A DNA stretch of 10,935 nucleotides from Clostridia bacterium. GTDB lineage: Bacteria > Bacillota_A > Clostridia > Christensenellales > Aristaeellaceae. The position numbers and the translations under genes were made by a program. The notes beneath the pieces were generated by a model that saw only the letters and a list, made by a program, of their open reading frames with translations, had not been told where the DNA came from and searched no databases. Shown here piece after piece: positions 1 through 6,392 of this stretch. Positions within the stretch are counted from its first letter, which is position 1; each line of letters opens with the position of its first letter. The stretch is from assembly GCA_017481065.1 (NCBI GenBank), contig JAFUPT010000024.1, positions 1-10,935 on the forward strand, given 5' to 3'.

Positions 1-742
1 TGACACTGGCCCCGGTGGTCCTCATGTTCCCGGTGGTGAAGCTGGGCCCGCTGGTCCTCAGGGCCCCGTAGGTGAAACGGGCCCCGCTGGTCCGCAGGGT
101 CCCGTTGGTGAAACTGGTCCCGCTGGCCCCGCAGGTCCCCAGGGTCCTGTTGGAGAAACCGGTCCTGCCGGTCCGCAGGGTCCCGCTGGTGAAGTTGGCC
201 CTGCCGGTCCGCAGGGTCCTGTTGGCGAAACTGGTCCTGCAGGTCCCCAGGGCCCCGTTGGTGAAACCGGCCCTGCCGGTCCGCAGGGTCCCGTTGGTGA
301 AACTGGTCCCGCTGGCGGCGTTCTAAACTATGCGGACTTTTATGCGCTGATGCCGCCTGACAATGCGGCCACCGTTGCACCGGGCGCAGATGTATCTTTT
401 CCCCAGGACGGCCCGAACAGCGGCACAGGCATCGCAAGAGCCGGCGCATCTTCCTTCCTGCTCGCGGATATCGGCGTCTATGAAGTATCCTTCCAGGTAC
501 CCGTCGTTGAAGCAGGGCAACTGCTCTTGACGCTGAATGGAGCGGATCTTGCTTATACGGTTGTCGGACGTGCTACAGGCGCTTCTTCAATTATAGGAAT
601 GGCGATTGTTGAAACGACGGTCATCAATTCGATTCTGACCGTCAGAAATCCCGAGGGAACTGCTGCGGCACTGACGATTACGCCTTTGGCAGGCGGCACG
701 CGCCCTGTTTCCGCTCATTTGGTCATCATCCAGCTGAGATAA
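1..742 (+). CDS. Collagen-like surface/exosporium protein with BclA-type C-terminal domain (5' partial)
   Basis: The reading frame is open from the left edge (first full codon at base 2) to the TAA at 740-742, giving 246 visible residues; the start lies outside the window. Residues 3-105 are Gly-X-Y triplets, mostly the 12-residue unit [12 protein letters not shown], and should form a collagen triple helix. From about residue 106 ([10 protein letters not shown]) a compact beta-rich domain of about 140 residues follows, rich in small hydrophobic residues and ending [11 protein letters not shown]. It resembles the C1q/TNF-like trimerisation domain of BclA-type exosporium proteins in clostridia and bacilli. 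Such proteins form filaments on spores or cells. One Gly is replaced by Val at residue 9, breaking the triplet register there. A good hairpin terminator follows. The gene type is secure; its location on spore or cell surface is inferred from the family. Confidence 0.9.
   Translation, partial: DTGPGGPHVPGGEAGPAGPQGPVGETGPAGPQGPVGETGPAGPAGPQGPVGETGPAGPQGPAGEVGPAGPQGPVGETGPAGPQGPVGETGPAGPQGPVGETGPAGGVLNYADFYALMPPDNAATVAPGADVSFPQDGPNSGTGIARAGASSFLLADIGVYEVSFQVPVVEAGQLLLTLNGADLAYTVVGRATGASSIIGMAIVETTVINSILTVRNPEGTAAALTITPLAGGTRPVSAHLVIIQLR
44..304 (+). repeat. In-frame 36-bp tandem repeats encoding collagen triplets
   Basis: Seven consecutive units encode [12 protein letters not shown] or close variants: one has GPA-GEV in place of GPV-GET, and one carries an extra GPA triplet, making 45 bp. 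Units differ mainly at third codon positions (ggt/ggc, cct/ccc, act/acc), so the protein repeat is more conserved than the DNA. Copy number is likely to vary between strains through slippage or recombination; that is inference from the repeat type. Confidence 0.9.
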
Positions 743-795
743 TGCGATAAACACAGGATAAATGCAAGAAAAGCCTTCTCGGCTGAGAGGGCGCG

Positions 796-837
796 GACGC
801 TGCCGCGGAATTGAGCTTGTGCGGCAGCGTCTTTTGT
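796..837 (+). terminator. Rho-independent terminator of the collagen-like gene
   Basis: A perfect 11-bp GC-rich stem (gacgctgccgc at 796-806 with its complement at 821-831) around a 14-nt loop is followed directly by TTTT and a T-rich tail. It lies about 55 nt after the stop codon of the collagen-like gene. Confidence 0.85.
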
Positions 838-858
838 GTTTATTTCGTCAGAAGACAA

Positions 859-888
859 CCAAACGCACGGATATATCCGTGCGTTTGG
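859..888. repeat. 30-bp perfect palindrome
   Basis: The arms 859-873 (starting ccaaacgcacgg) and 874-888 are exact reverse complements with no spacer. There is no T-run immediately after it on either strand, so it is not a standard terminator. It sits between the collagen-gene terminator and the degraded region. It could be a backup bidirectional terminator, a protein-binding site, or a relic of a mobile element. Confidence 0.8.
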
Positions 889-1054
889 CCCTGTGGGGGG
901 AATTGCCCCGGTGCGAATTCATAATTCTCAAACAGAATTCCAGCAATTTGCAATCCCAATGATCCCGGATGCCGTCACCAGATCGTGGATACTTTCGTAT
1001 CCCCATGCGGATGTCTGCTTCCAATGAACCCATTATGGAGTTGAACATCGCAGT
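889..1054. other. Stretch without recognisable gene (degraded DNA)
   Basis: Together with the terminator and palindrome this makes about 310 bases between coding features. A minus-strand open frame crosses it (848-1111) and a short plus-strand frame lies inside, but neither has a convincing ribosome binding site or a family I recognise. It directly precedes a run of truncated genes, so it is probably more decayed coding DNA. Confidence 0.5.
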
Positions 1055-1423
1055 TTGCCTGCGCACGGAAGTTGTCAAAGCGGTATCAATCTGGCAGAGA
1101 CGCACCAGCACATGTTAGATCAGGCACTGCTGAAGCGGGATAAGGCAAAGGCGTCGGCCAGGAAATACTGGAAGGCTTTCTTTGCACGGAGCTATATCCA
1201 CATCGATGAGGATCATCCGGGATCTAATGCCTGGAAGATTGGGCGCAACTACAATCTGTTCTGCTATATGCTGGCTCTGAACGAAAAGGGATTCTGGCCC
1301 ACGAAGTTCAACGGCGGCCTGCTGACCTTTGATCCCAGCCTTGGCGGCAAGAGCCCGTGGAGCGATGATCCGCTGAAATACACGCAGGATTTCCGTCTGT
1401 GGGGCGGCGGCAGAGAATCCTGA
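1055..1423 (+). pseudogene. Glycoside-hydrolase-like fragment (DUF5703-like)
   Basis: This frame carries a conserved-looking segment: an ARSYIHI motif near residue 47, IGRNYNLFCYMLALN, then PTKFNGGLLTFDP and DFRLWGGG at the end. As I recall, this pattern belongs to large DUF5703-type glycosidases in polysaccharide-degrading bacteria. Both ends are missing. There is no start codon with a ribosome binding site, and the recognisable sequence begins only around base 1085. Right after WGGG the frame meets sequence from another gene and stops at the TGA at 1421-1423. About 110 residues survive of a protein family normally several hundred residues long, so it is non-functional. The family name is from memory and moderately secure; the truncation is plain. 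Confidence 0.6.
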
Positions 1424-1930
1424 TTTCCGTGCGACGGCGATTGTCCTCACGGGAGAAGGGGAGGGCCATTGGCACTATGCCGGAAAGATCAACGGCAAGG
1501 TGCTATTCTCCCTGCATGAGGGTGAACCTGCGCAGGGAGAAACCTGCATCCGTATGGATGTGCAGAAATCCTCTGCCAGCGATTGGTACAGCGGAAGCGC
1601 GCCTGCCGACAACCTGAACCCGGACAGCGTGGCTGCGTTCATCCGCATTACCCATGAACGCTACTGGGAGGCCTTTGACGGTTCCCTGAAGGACAAGATC
1701 GAGGGCTTCTTTACCGATGGCCGAACTTCATGGATTTCTTCGCAGGGTTTGAACCCGGTTGTCCCTGGCTACCCTGGACGGAAAACTTCGCCGATTATTT
1801 CATGGAGAAGCGCGGCTATTCCATCCTGTCCAAACTGCCCTTCCTGTTCTATCAGGGGGAGGGTGCGGCCAAGGTTTGCCATGATTACTGGCGTACGCTC
1901 ACAGAACTGTTTGATGAAAGCTACCCTGTC
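1413..1930 (+). pseudogene. GH106-like glycosyl hydrolase fragment, internally frameshifted
   Basis: The first part lies in the frame of base 1422 (starting NPDFRATAIVLTGEGEG), runs through DWYSGSAPADNLNP and ITHERYWEAF, and reaches FFTD at 1707-1718. The protein then continues in another frame from 1721 as PNFMDFFAGFEPG, LPWTENFADYFMEKRGYS and DYWRTLTELFDESY. The expected motif is TDEPNF; two G bases (1719-1720) stand where a full codon should be, so a single-base deletion hits the conserved acidic position. The pattern resembles large alpha-L-rhamnosidase-like (GH106-type) enzymes of Firmicutes. The 5' end is fused to the preceding glycosidase fragment and the 3' end is cut at about 1920-1932, where a minus-strand receiver gene begins. 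It is a dead gene. Confidence 0.65.
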
Positions 1931-2168
1931 TGCGCAGCGTAGCAGTACGTTCCATACCTCCGAGTTCATCCATCAACACATCCAGCAGCAGGACATGATA
2001 CTGCGCGCCGTTCTGAATGGCCTGCTGCAAGGCCAAGCTGCTTTCATAAAGCGTTAACTCGCAATCAATGCCGTCCTGCGCAGCAATCTCCCGCGTCATG
2101 GATGCCACAGATTGGAGCGTTTTCGGCTCATCGTCACAAACTGCCACCTTCATGCAGTATTTTATCAT
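1899..2168 (-). pseudogene. Truncated LytTR-type response regulator (receiver domain only)
   Basis: The start ATG at 2168 has GGAGG eight bases upstream; a second ATG at 2153 begins MKVAVCDDEP, the usual N-terminus of this family. Visible receiver features are the acidic pocket (CDDE), the phospho-acceptor region LLLDVLMDELGGME and a trailing LRRQGS. The fold should continue for about 40 more residues, and a LytTR DNA-binding domain should follow. Instead, homology stops near 1920-1932 and the frame ends in sequence antisense to the glycosidase fragment. Regulators of this kind normally act with a membrane histidine kinase in quorum or peptide sensing. This copy lacks the output domain and cannot bind DNA itself. 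Confidence 0.75.
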
Positions 2169-2242
2169 CTGGATGACCTCCCGCAAAATCCATTCCAGTA
2201 TATTATGCTTCCTTTAGAGAAGTATCGCCAATCGAGGTTGTA

Positions 2243-2473
2243 TTACTGAATAGGAACAATCCTATATGCCGAAAGCAATGATTGTTTTTCGCTTCTATTT
2301 TGAAGGAATCGGTACAGCATCAGTTTGCTTTCGCGGTCCTGCTTGACCGCCATGCAGAGCAGCCGCAGGTAAATGATGAGTGCTTCTTCACCTCCCTTTT
2401 TCATGCATAGGGCGCGGATGTTTCCGGTTTCAAAGAAATCGGTGGGGATCGTTACAACAGGTTTTCTCGGCAT
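2243..2473 (-). CDS. Small protein resembling phage replisome-organiser N-terminus
   Basis: The product is 76 residues: MPRKPVVTIPTDFFETGN, then EEALIIYLRLLCMAVK, and a basic C-terminal stretch. The pattern of a DFFE segment followed by a hydrophobic helix with LRLLCMA recalls the winged-helix N-terminal domain of phage and ICE replisome organisers, which are normally 200 or more residues. AGAAGGAAGG lies about 11 bases upstream of the ATG, so translation is plausible. It stands between the receiver fragment and the truncated recombinase, and is probably a remnant of the same decayed mobile element. The family assignment is weak. It may be a truncated gene rather than a working small protein. 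Confidence 0.45.
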   Translation of the reverse strand: MPRKPVVTIPTDFFETGNIRALCMKKGGEEALIIYLRLLCMAVKQDRESKLMLYRFLQNRSEKQSLLSAYRIVPIQ

Positions 2474-2497
2474 AGGGATATCAACCTTCCTTCTAAT

Positions 2498-3460
2498 ATG
2501 ATCGCATTTTTTATGTGCGTCATATTAAAACGGTATGATGAAGGCGCAATGATGAATGAAATCGCCGACGAACTCAATGCTAGAGGCCTGAAAACCAGCA
2601 AGGGCAATCTCTTCCGCACGGCATCTATCAGCCTGATTCTGAAAAACAGGAAATACATCGGTGAGTACAGCAATAAGGATGTTGTTATTCCCGATGGTAT
2701 TCCTGCTATTGTAGACAAGGCTATATTTGATCGTGTGCAGGAGCGATTGAAACTCAACAGCAAGGCTCCGGCGAGGAAGAAGGCCAACGAGGAATACCTG
2801 CTTTCCATGAAACTGTTCTGCGGCAGCTGCGGGCGTATTATGGTTGGAGAAAGCGGAACCAGCAGTACGAAGGGCGTTGTGCATCAGTATTACAAATGCG
2901 GCGGTGCAAAGCGCCATCTGGGCTGTAAGCGCAAAGCAATCAAGAAGCACTGGATTGAGGATGTCGTTATCATCCAGACCGTAAGCAAGGTATTGAAGGA
3001 CAAAGAAATTGACCGCCTTGCAGATCGCATCATTGAATTGCAGAACCAGGAGGATACCACCATCCCGGCCATGCAGCGCCAGCTACAGGAATCCGAGAAA
3101 GGCATTGAAAACATGCTCAACGCCATCCAGATGGGCATCCTGACCAGCTCCACCAAGGAACGCCTGGAACAGCTGGAAGCTCAGCGTGACGAGCTGAAAA
3201 CCGCCATTCTGCAAGCGCAGCTTGTAAAACCCAAGTATACTAAGGAACAGATTGTCAGCTGGATCCGCCGCTTCAAGTACGGCAATCTCAATGATCCCGA
3301 ATACCGCCGCCAGATCGTGGATACCTTCGTAAATGCGGTCTATGTCTATGATGACCGGCTGGTATTTACCTACAACTTCAAGGACGGAACGGAAACGATC
3401 ACCAAGAAGGAGATCGAAGAGGCGTTCAGTTCGGATTTATCGGAGAGTGCTCCACCATAA
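2498..3460 (+). pseudogene. Large serine recombinase, N-terminal catalytic domain missing
   Basis: The 320-codon frame starts inside the 'Recombinase' DNA-binding domain (ILKRYDEGAMMNEIADELN at residues 9-27, IPDGIPAIVD at 64-73). It continues through a zinc ribbon (Cys108, Cys111, Cys134, Cys143), a charged coiled coil at about 172-225, and a C-terminal segment ending SDLSESAPP. Large serine integrases of clostridial elements are usually 500-560 residues, with a resolvase domain carrying the catalytic Ser in the first 150. That domain and the start of the next are absent; upstream in frame are stop codons, and no ribosome binding site precedes the ATG at 2498. It cannot catalyse strand exchange, though a fragment might still bind att DNA. 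It is clearly related to the recombinase at the right edge. Confidence 0.85.
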
Positions 3461-3492
3461 AGATCAGTCGCAGGGCTGGTCTTTTTCTTTTT
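3460..3492 (+). terminator. Terminator after the truncated recombinase
   Basis: A seven-base stem (agatcag at 3461-3467, ctggtct at 3476-3482, one G-T pair) with an eight-base loop runs into a T-rich tract (tctttttcttttt). It begins one base after the recombinase stop codon. Confidence 0.7.
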
Positions 3493-3573
3493 GCCCGGAA
3501 GCGCGCTCTTGCGTTCATAGTAAATTCACATTGGGGGTGTAGAATAAAAGAATACGATTGAAGGGGAGATAGA

Positions 3574-4350
3574 ATGTACGAAAAAAAGGTTTCGCCGGGC
3601 TTCAAGCTGTTCAAGGGGCTGCTGAGGCTGGTTTATCCGAAGATGGAGGTTGTGGGCGCGGAAAACCTGCCGGATGCGCCCTGCGTTATCGTGGGCAACC
3701 ACACCCAGATGAACGGCCCCATCTGCTGCGAGCTGTATTTCCCCGTCGAGCGCTACACCTGGTGCAATGCCCAGATGCTCAACCGGAAGGAAGTGCCGGC
3801 CTATGCCTACCAGGATTTCTGGTCCGGCAAGCCGAAATACATATGCTGGTTTTATAAAATCCTGTCCCATGTGATCGCGCCCTTGGCCGCGTTTCTCCTG
3901 GGCAACGCCAACACCATCGGCGTGTACCGCGATGCGCGCATCATTTCCACCTTCCGGGAGAGCATGGCCCGGCTGGACGAGGGCGCGAGCGTGGTAATTT
4001 TCCCGGAATGCCATGAAAAGCACAACAACATCATATATAAATTCCAGGATGGCTTTGTGGACCTGGCCCGGCTCTATTTCAAGCGGACGGGGAAGGCGCT
4101 GCAGTTTGTGCCCATGTATATCGCTCCGGCGCTGAAGAAGATGTATCTCGGCAAGCCCATCCGCTACTGCCCTGAAAATGCCGCCGCCCAGGAGCGGGCG
4201 CGCATCTGCAATTGCCTGATGGATGAAATTACCAGCATCGCCGCTGCGCTGCCGCGGCACAGGGTGGTGCCCTATCCCAATCTTCCCAAGCGGCTGTATC
4301 CCTACAACATTCCCGTCGAGGTGACCAAGAATGAAGAAGCCGGTTGTTGA
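3574..4350 (+). CDS. PlsC-like (LPLAT) acyltransferase with atypical motifs
   Basis: The product is 258 residues; AAGGGGAG lies five bases before the ATG. It aligns by eye with 1-acylglycerol-3-phosphate acyltransferases, which move an acyl chain from acyl-ACP or acyl-phosphate to a glycerol backbone at the inner membrane face. The block NHTQMNGP (42-49) corresponds to NH-x4-D, with His43 kept but Gly48 where Asp is expected. IGVYRD (115-120) matches the substrate-binding block. IFPECHE (142-148) replaces the usual FPEG with FPEC. A VPMY block follows near 178. The loss of the catalytic-dyad Asp means substrate or activity may differ from PlsC. The PAP2 gene starts within its last 20 bases, so the two are probably co-translated and act on the same lipid. 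No clear promoter was seen upstream. Confidence 0.8.
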   Translation: MYEKKVSPGFKLFKGLLRLVYPKMEVVGAENLPDAPCVIVGNHTQMNGPICCELYFPVERYTWCNAQMLNRKEVPAYAYQDFWSGKPKYICWFYKILSHVIAPLAAFLLGNANTIGVYRDARIISTFRESMARLDEGASVVIFPECHEKHNNIIYKFQDGFVDLARLYFKRTGKALQFVPMYIAPALKKMYLGKPIRYCPENAAAQERARICNCLMDEITSIAAALPRHRVVPYPNLPKRLYPYNIPVEVTKNEEAGC

Positions 4351-5008
4351 CTACCGCGAATTCCGCCTGTCCCGGATCAATGAGCCCCGCTTTTCCCACC
4401 TGAAACTGCTGCTGGGCTGGATCGGCTATTTTGCCCTCTATTTTATCACTGAAAAGCTGATTCCCCGGGAGAAATGCTATCCCGTGCATTGCTGGCTGGA
4501 TGATGTGATTCCTTTCAATGAATTGTTCGCGATTCCCTATGTGTTCTGGTATGCGCTGATCGTGATCTCGCTGGGCTATTTCGTCCTCTACAACATCGAT
4601 AGCTTCAAGCGGCTCAGCAAGTTTATCATCGTTACCCAGATCGTGGCCATGGCCATTTACATCATCTTCCCCAACCGGCAGGATCTGCGCCCCGCTGAAT
4701 TTGCCCGGGATAATATCCTCACCCGGCTGATGGGCCTGATCTATTCCTTTGATACCAGCACGAACGTATGCCCCTCCCTGCATGTGGCCTATTCCATCGG
4801 CATTGCCTCCGTGTGGCTCAAGGAAAAGGCCGCTTCCGTGCCGTGGAAGGCCTTCGTTACCGTCGCCGTTGTTCTCATCTGCCTCTCCGTCGCCTTTGTC
4901 AAGCAGCATTCCGGGGTGGATATCTTCGCCGCGATTCCCGTGTGCATCCTCGCGGAAGCGATCGTATACGGCAAGGATTACTGGCTGCCGAAGCTGCGGC
5001 GCGGGTGA
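4331..5008 (+). CDS. PAP2-superfamily membrane phosphatase/transferase (IPC-synthase-like)
   Basis: The product is 225 residues with about six membrane segments (roughly 26-44, 66-92, 98-114, 150-160, 173-191, 197-212). The PAP2 signature is present: SLH at 149-151 in CPSLHVAYS, and the last catalytic block with His193 and Asp197 in KQHSGVDIF. The usual first block K-x6-RP is not evident, as in the PAP2_3/inositol-phosphorylceramide-synthase-like branch. Members remove phosphate from, or transfer a phospho-headgroup between, lipids at the membrane. The ATG lies 20 bases inside the preceding acyltransferase gene in another frame, with no separate promoter, indicating translational coupling. 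Together they suggest a two-step lipid assembly or remodelling unit. The substrate is not readable from the sequence. Confidence 0.85.
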   Translation: MKKPVVDYREFRLSRINEPRFSHLKLLLGWIGYFALYFITEKLIPREKCYPVHCWLDDVIPFNELFAIPYVFWYALIVISLGYFVLYNIDSFKRLSKFIIVTQIVAMAIYIIFPNRQDLRPAEFARDNILTRLMGLIYSFDTSTNVCPSLHVAYSIGIASVWLKEKAASVPWKAFVTVAVVLICLSVAFVKQHSGVDIFAAIPVCILAEAIVYGKDYWLPKLRRG

Positions 5009-5012
5009 GGGG

Positions 5013-5112
5013 GAAGGCGTTGGGGTTACGCGGGGGCGCTGCTCCGGACCCCGTTGGGGACGCTGTCCCCAAGCCCCTGCCAAAGGGAGAGCCGCTCTTT
5101 GGAAACCGCATA
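5013..5112. repeat. GC-rich palindromic intergenic repeat (unit 1)
   Basis: Non-coding, G/C-run-rich DNA containing ttggggac-gct-gtccccaa (5054-5072), an exact eight-base stem with a three-base loop. The style (gcgctgctccggacccc, then a short GC hairpin, then cccctgcc) is like dispersed intergenic repeats I recall from gut Clostridia. Dispersal cannot be shown from one window. Confidence 0.45.
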
Positions 5113-5143
5113 AAAGGCACGCATTGCGTGCCTTTATTTTTTA
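5113..5143 (+). terminator. Terminator of the acyltransferase/PAP2 operon
   Basis: A perfect ten-base stem (aaaggcacgc at 5113-5122, complement at 5126-5135) with a three-base loop is followed by ATTTTTTTA. The stem begins 104 bases after the PAP2 stop codon. Confidence 0.85.
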
Positions 5144-5189
5144 TAGCAACTCGCGCCGCCGAATGGCGCGATTTGCTTTACTGTGGGTT

Positions 5190-5242
5190 CCAAGGGGGAT
5201 CATCCCCCTTGGTAGGGATTTTTAAGGGGCAGCGCCCCTTAA
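5190..5242. repeat. Two tandem perfect hairpins (intergenic repeat, unit 2)
   Basis: Hairpin A (5190-5212): ccaagggggat and its exact complement with one base between. Hairpin B (5222-5242): ttaaggggc, loop agc, exact complement. They are joined by tagggattt. The pair lies between converging genes (PAP2 operon and flavoprotein), so it may serve as a bidirectional terminator. Neither has a clean T-tract on the minus strand, so a dispersed palindromic repeat is at least as likely. Confidence 0.6.
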
Positions 5243-5257
5243 GCAGCATCCCCTTGC

Positions 5258-5884
5258 TCAATCCATGATAAAATGCGTGCCGATCTTCTTTTCGTACTCC
5301 GGGAAGGGAACGCCCGCCTTTTCTCCGGCATCGATGCATTTGAGCAGCCAGGCCATGTTCTGGGCGAGGGTGCGCATGGTCTGCAGGCCCTCGAGGTCCT
5401 TCTTCACATCCTCGGGAGTGAAGCCGTGGACCTGGTTCCAATACTGGGAGCCGACCACATGCATGTTGGAAATGCCGAAATATTTGTTGAGCCGGTCGAA
5501 GGAAGCAGTCGCGCCGCCGCGGCGGCAGGAAACCACGGCAGCCCCCAGCTTGCCGGCCATGCGGCCGCCATTGCTGTAAAAGAGGCGATCGAGGAAGGCG
5601 CAGATCTGGCCGGAAGGGCCGGAATAATACACCGGGGAACCGAACACCAGCGCGCCGAATTCATCCATGCGGGCGTTGAGGGCGTTCACCTGGTCGTCGA
5701 ACACGCATTTGCCGGTCTCGCGGCATTTTCCGCAGGCGATGCAGCCGGCGATGGGCTTCTTGCCGAGGTACACGATCTCCGATTCCACGCCGTTCTTTGC
5801 CAGCGTATCGGCGATCTCTTTCAAGGCGGTGTAGGTACAGCCGAATTCATTGGGACTGCCGTTGATCAAGAGAACCTTGCGCAT
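5258..5884 (-). CDS. NAD(P)H-dependent FMN reductase / flavodoxin-fold protein with Cys cluster
   Basis: The product is 208 residues. The ATG at 5884 has AGGAGG seven bases upstream and a consensus-like promoter. The N-terminal KVLLINGSPNEFGCT (3-17) is the phosphate-binding loop of NADPH-dependent FMN reductases. ALVFGSPVYYSGPSG further on is the second flavin-contact loop. Between them, Cys48, Cys51, Cys54 and Cys60 (C-x2-C-x2-C-x5-C) form a compact cluster as in iron-sulfur flavoproteins and related gut-anaerobe oxidoreductases; it may hold a [4Fe-4S] cluster. The likely role is cytosolic electron transfer or reduction of quinones, nitro compounds or other small acceptors. It is monocistronic here and divergent from the deformylase-like operon, with overlapping promoter DNA. 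The physiological substrate is unknown. Confidence 0.88.
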   Translation of the reverse strand: MRKVLLINGSPNEFGCTYTALKEIADTLAKNGVESEIVYLGKKPIAGCIACGKCRETGKCVFDDQVNALNARMDEFGALVFGSPVYYSGPSGQICAFLDRLFYSNGGRMAGKLGAAVVSCRRGGATASFDRLNKYFGISNMHVVGSQYWNQVHGFTPEDVKKDLEGLQTMRTLAQNMAWLLKCIDAGEKAGVPFPEYEKKIGTHFIMD

Positions 5885-5910
5885 GGGGAAACCTCCTGTT
5901 TTGCCCCGGC

Positions 5911-5939
5911 TTGACTTTGCCCGGGCCTTATATTACAAT
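5911..5939 (+). promoter_or_regulatory. Sigma-A promoter of the deformylase-like operon
   Basis: TTGACT (5911-5916) and TACAAT (5934-5939) are separated by 17 bases. The eight-base palindrome gcccgggc (5919-5926) lies inside the spacer, a possible operator. The -10 box shares bases with the opposing promoter. Confidence 0.75.
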
Positions 5940-5956
5940 CATAACATGAATGTCAA
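5928..5956 (-). promoter_or_regulatory. Sigma-A-type promoter of the flavoprotein gene
   Basis: Read on the minus strand, a perfect TTGACA (5956-5951) is followed either by TAATAT (5935-5930, 15-base spacer) or ATATAA (5933-5928, 17-base spacer). It overlaps the plus-strand promoter, so polymerase binding in the two directions should compete. Confidence 0.6.
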
Positions 5957-5967
5957 GGAGGCGCGCC

Positions 5968-6378
5968 ATGGTAAGGGAAATCATGCGGGACGAGGAATTC
6001 CTGAAGCGGCCGTCCACGCCTGCAACGGCGGCGGACGCCCAAATCGCGGATGATCTGCTGGATACGCTGCGTGCCAACGCGGGAAGATGCGTGGGCATGG
6101 CGGCGAACATGATCGGCGAGGCGAAGTGCATCATTGCCTTCGAGGGTGAAAATGGCTATGCCGAAATGTTCAATCCGAAGATCATCAAGCAGAGCGGCCC
6201 GTTCGAGGCCGAGGAGGGCTGCCTTTCCCTCAACGGCGCCCGCAAGACGAAAAGATATAGGGAAATCAAGGTGCAGTGGCAGACCCGGGATATGAAGCAG
6301 CGCATCAAGAATTTCAGCGGCTTCACCGCACAGATTATCCAGCACGAAATCGACCATTTGAATGGAATTATTATTTGA
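5968..6378 (+). CDS. def: Peptide deformylase-like protein
   Basis: The product is 136 residues. I chose the ATG at 5968 because AAGGAGG lies six bases upstream; an in-frame ATG at 5950 precedes that site. Deformylases remove the N-formyl group from new proteins as they leave the ribosome. Metal ligands are visible: Cys85 in EGCLSL (83-88), and His126 and His130 with catalytic Glu127 in QHEIDHLNG. The first motif reads GMAANMIG (43-50), where the standard form is GLAAxQ-x-G; the Gln that stabilises the transition state is Met48. The protein is also shorter than typical housekeeping deformylases (about 150-190 residues). It may be a second, specialised deformylase of the kind found in Clostridia. 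It heads an operon with the reductase 14 bases downstream. The gene symbol denotes family only. Confidence 0.85.
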   Translation: MVREIMRDEEFLKRPSTPATAADAQIADDLLDTLRANAGRCVGMAANMIGEAKCIIAFEGENGYAEMFNPKIIKQSGPFEAEEGCLSLNGARKTKRYREIKVQWQTRDMKQRIKNFSGFTAQIIQHEIDHLNGIII

Positions 6379-6392
6379 CGGAGGAATAAACC

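Noticed and set aside
1..316. Short regular repeats that could suggest a CRISPR array
   Set aside because: The 36-base units are contiguous with no unique spacers and encode Gly-X-Y triplets in frame.
848..1111. An 87-codon minus-strand frame
   Set aside because: It runs through the 30-bp palindrome, has no convincing ribosome binding site, and its protein is not recognised. At best it is a fragment of something decayed.
3509..3545. Possible promoter for the acyltransferase gene (TTGCGT or TTCATA with TAGAAT)
   Set aside because: The spacers are 20 or more bases, outside the usual 16-18 range.
3526..5083. Minus-strand frames opposite the acyltransferase and PAP2 genes
   Set aside because: The plus-strand genes have ribosome binding sites and family motifs; the opposite frames have neither.
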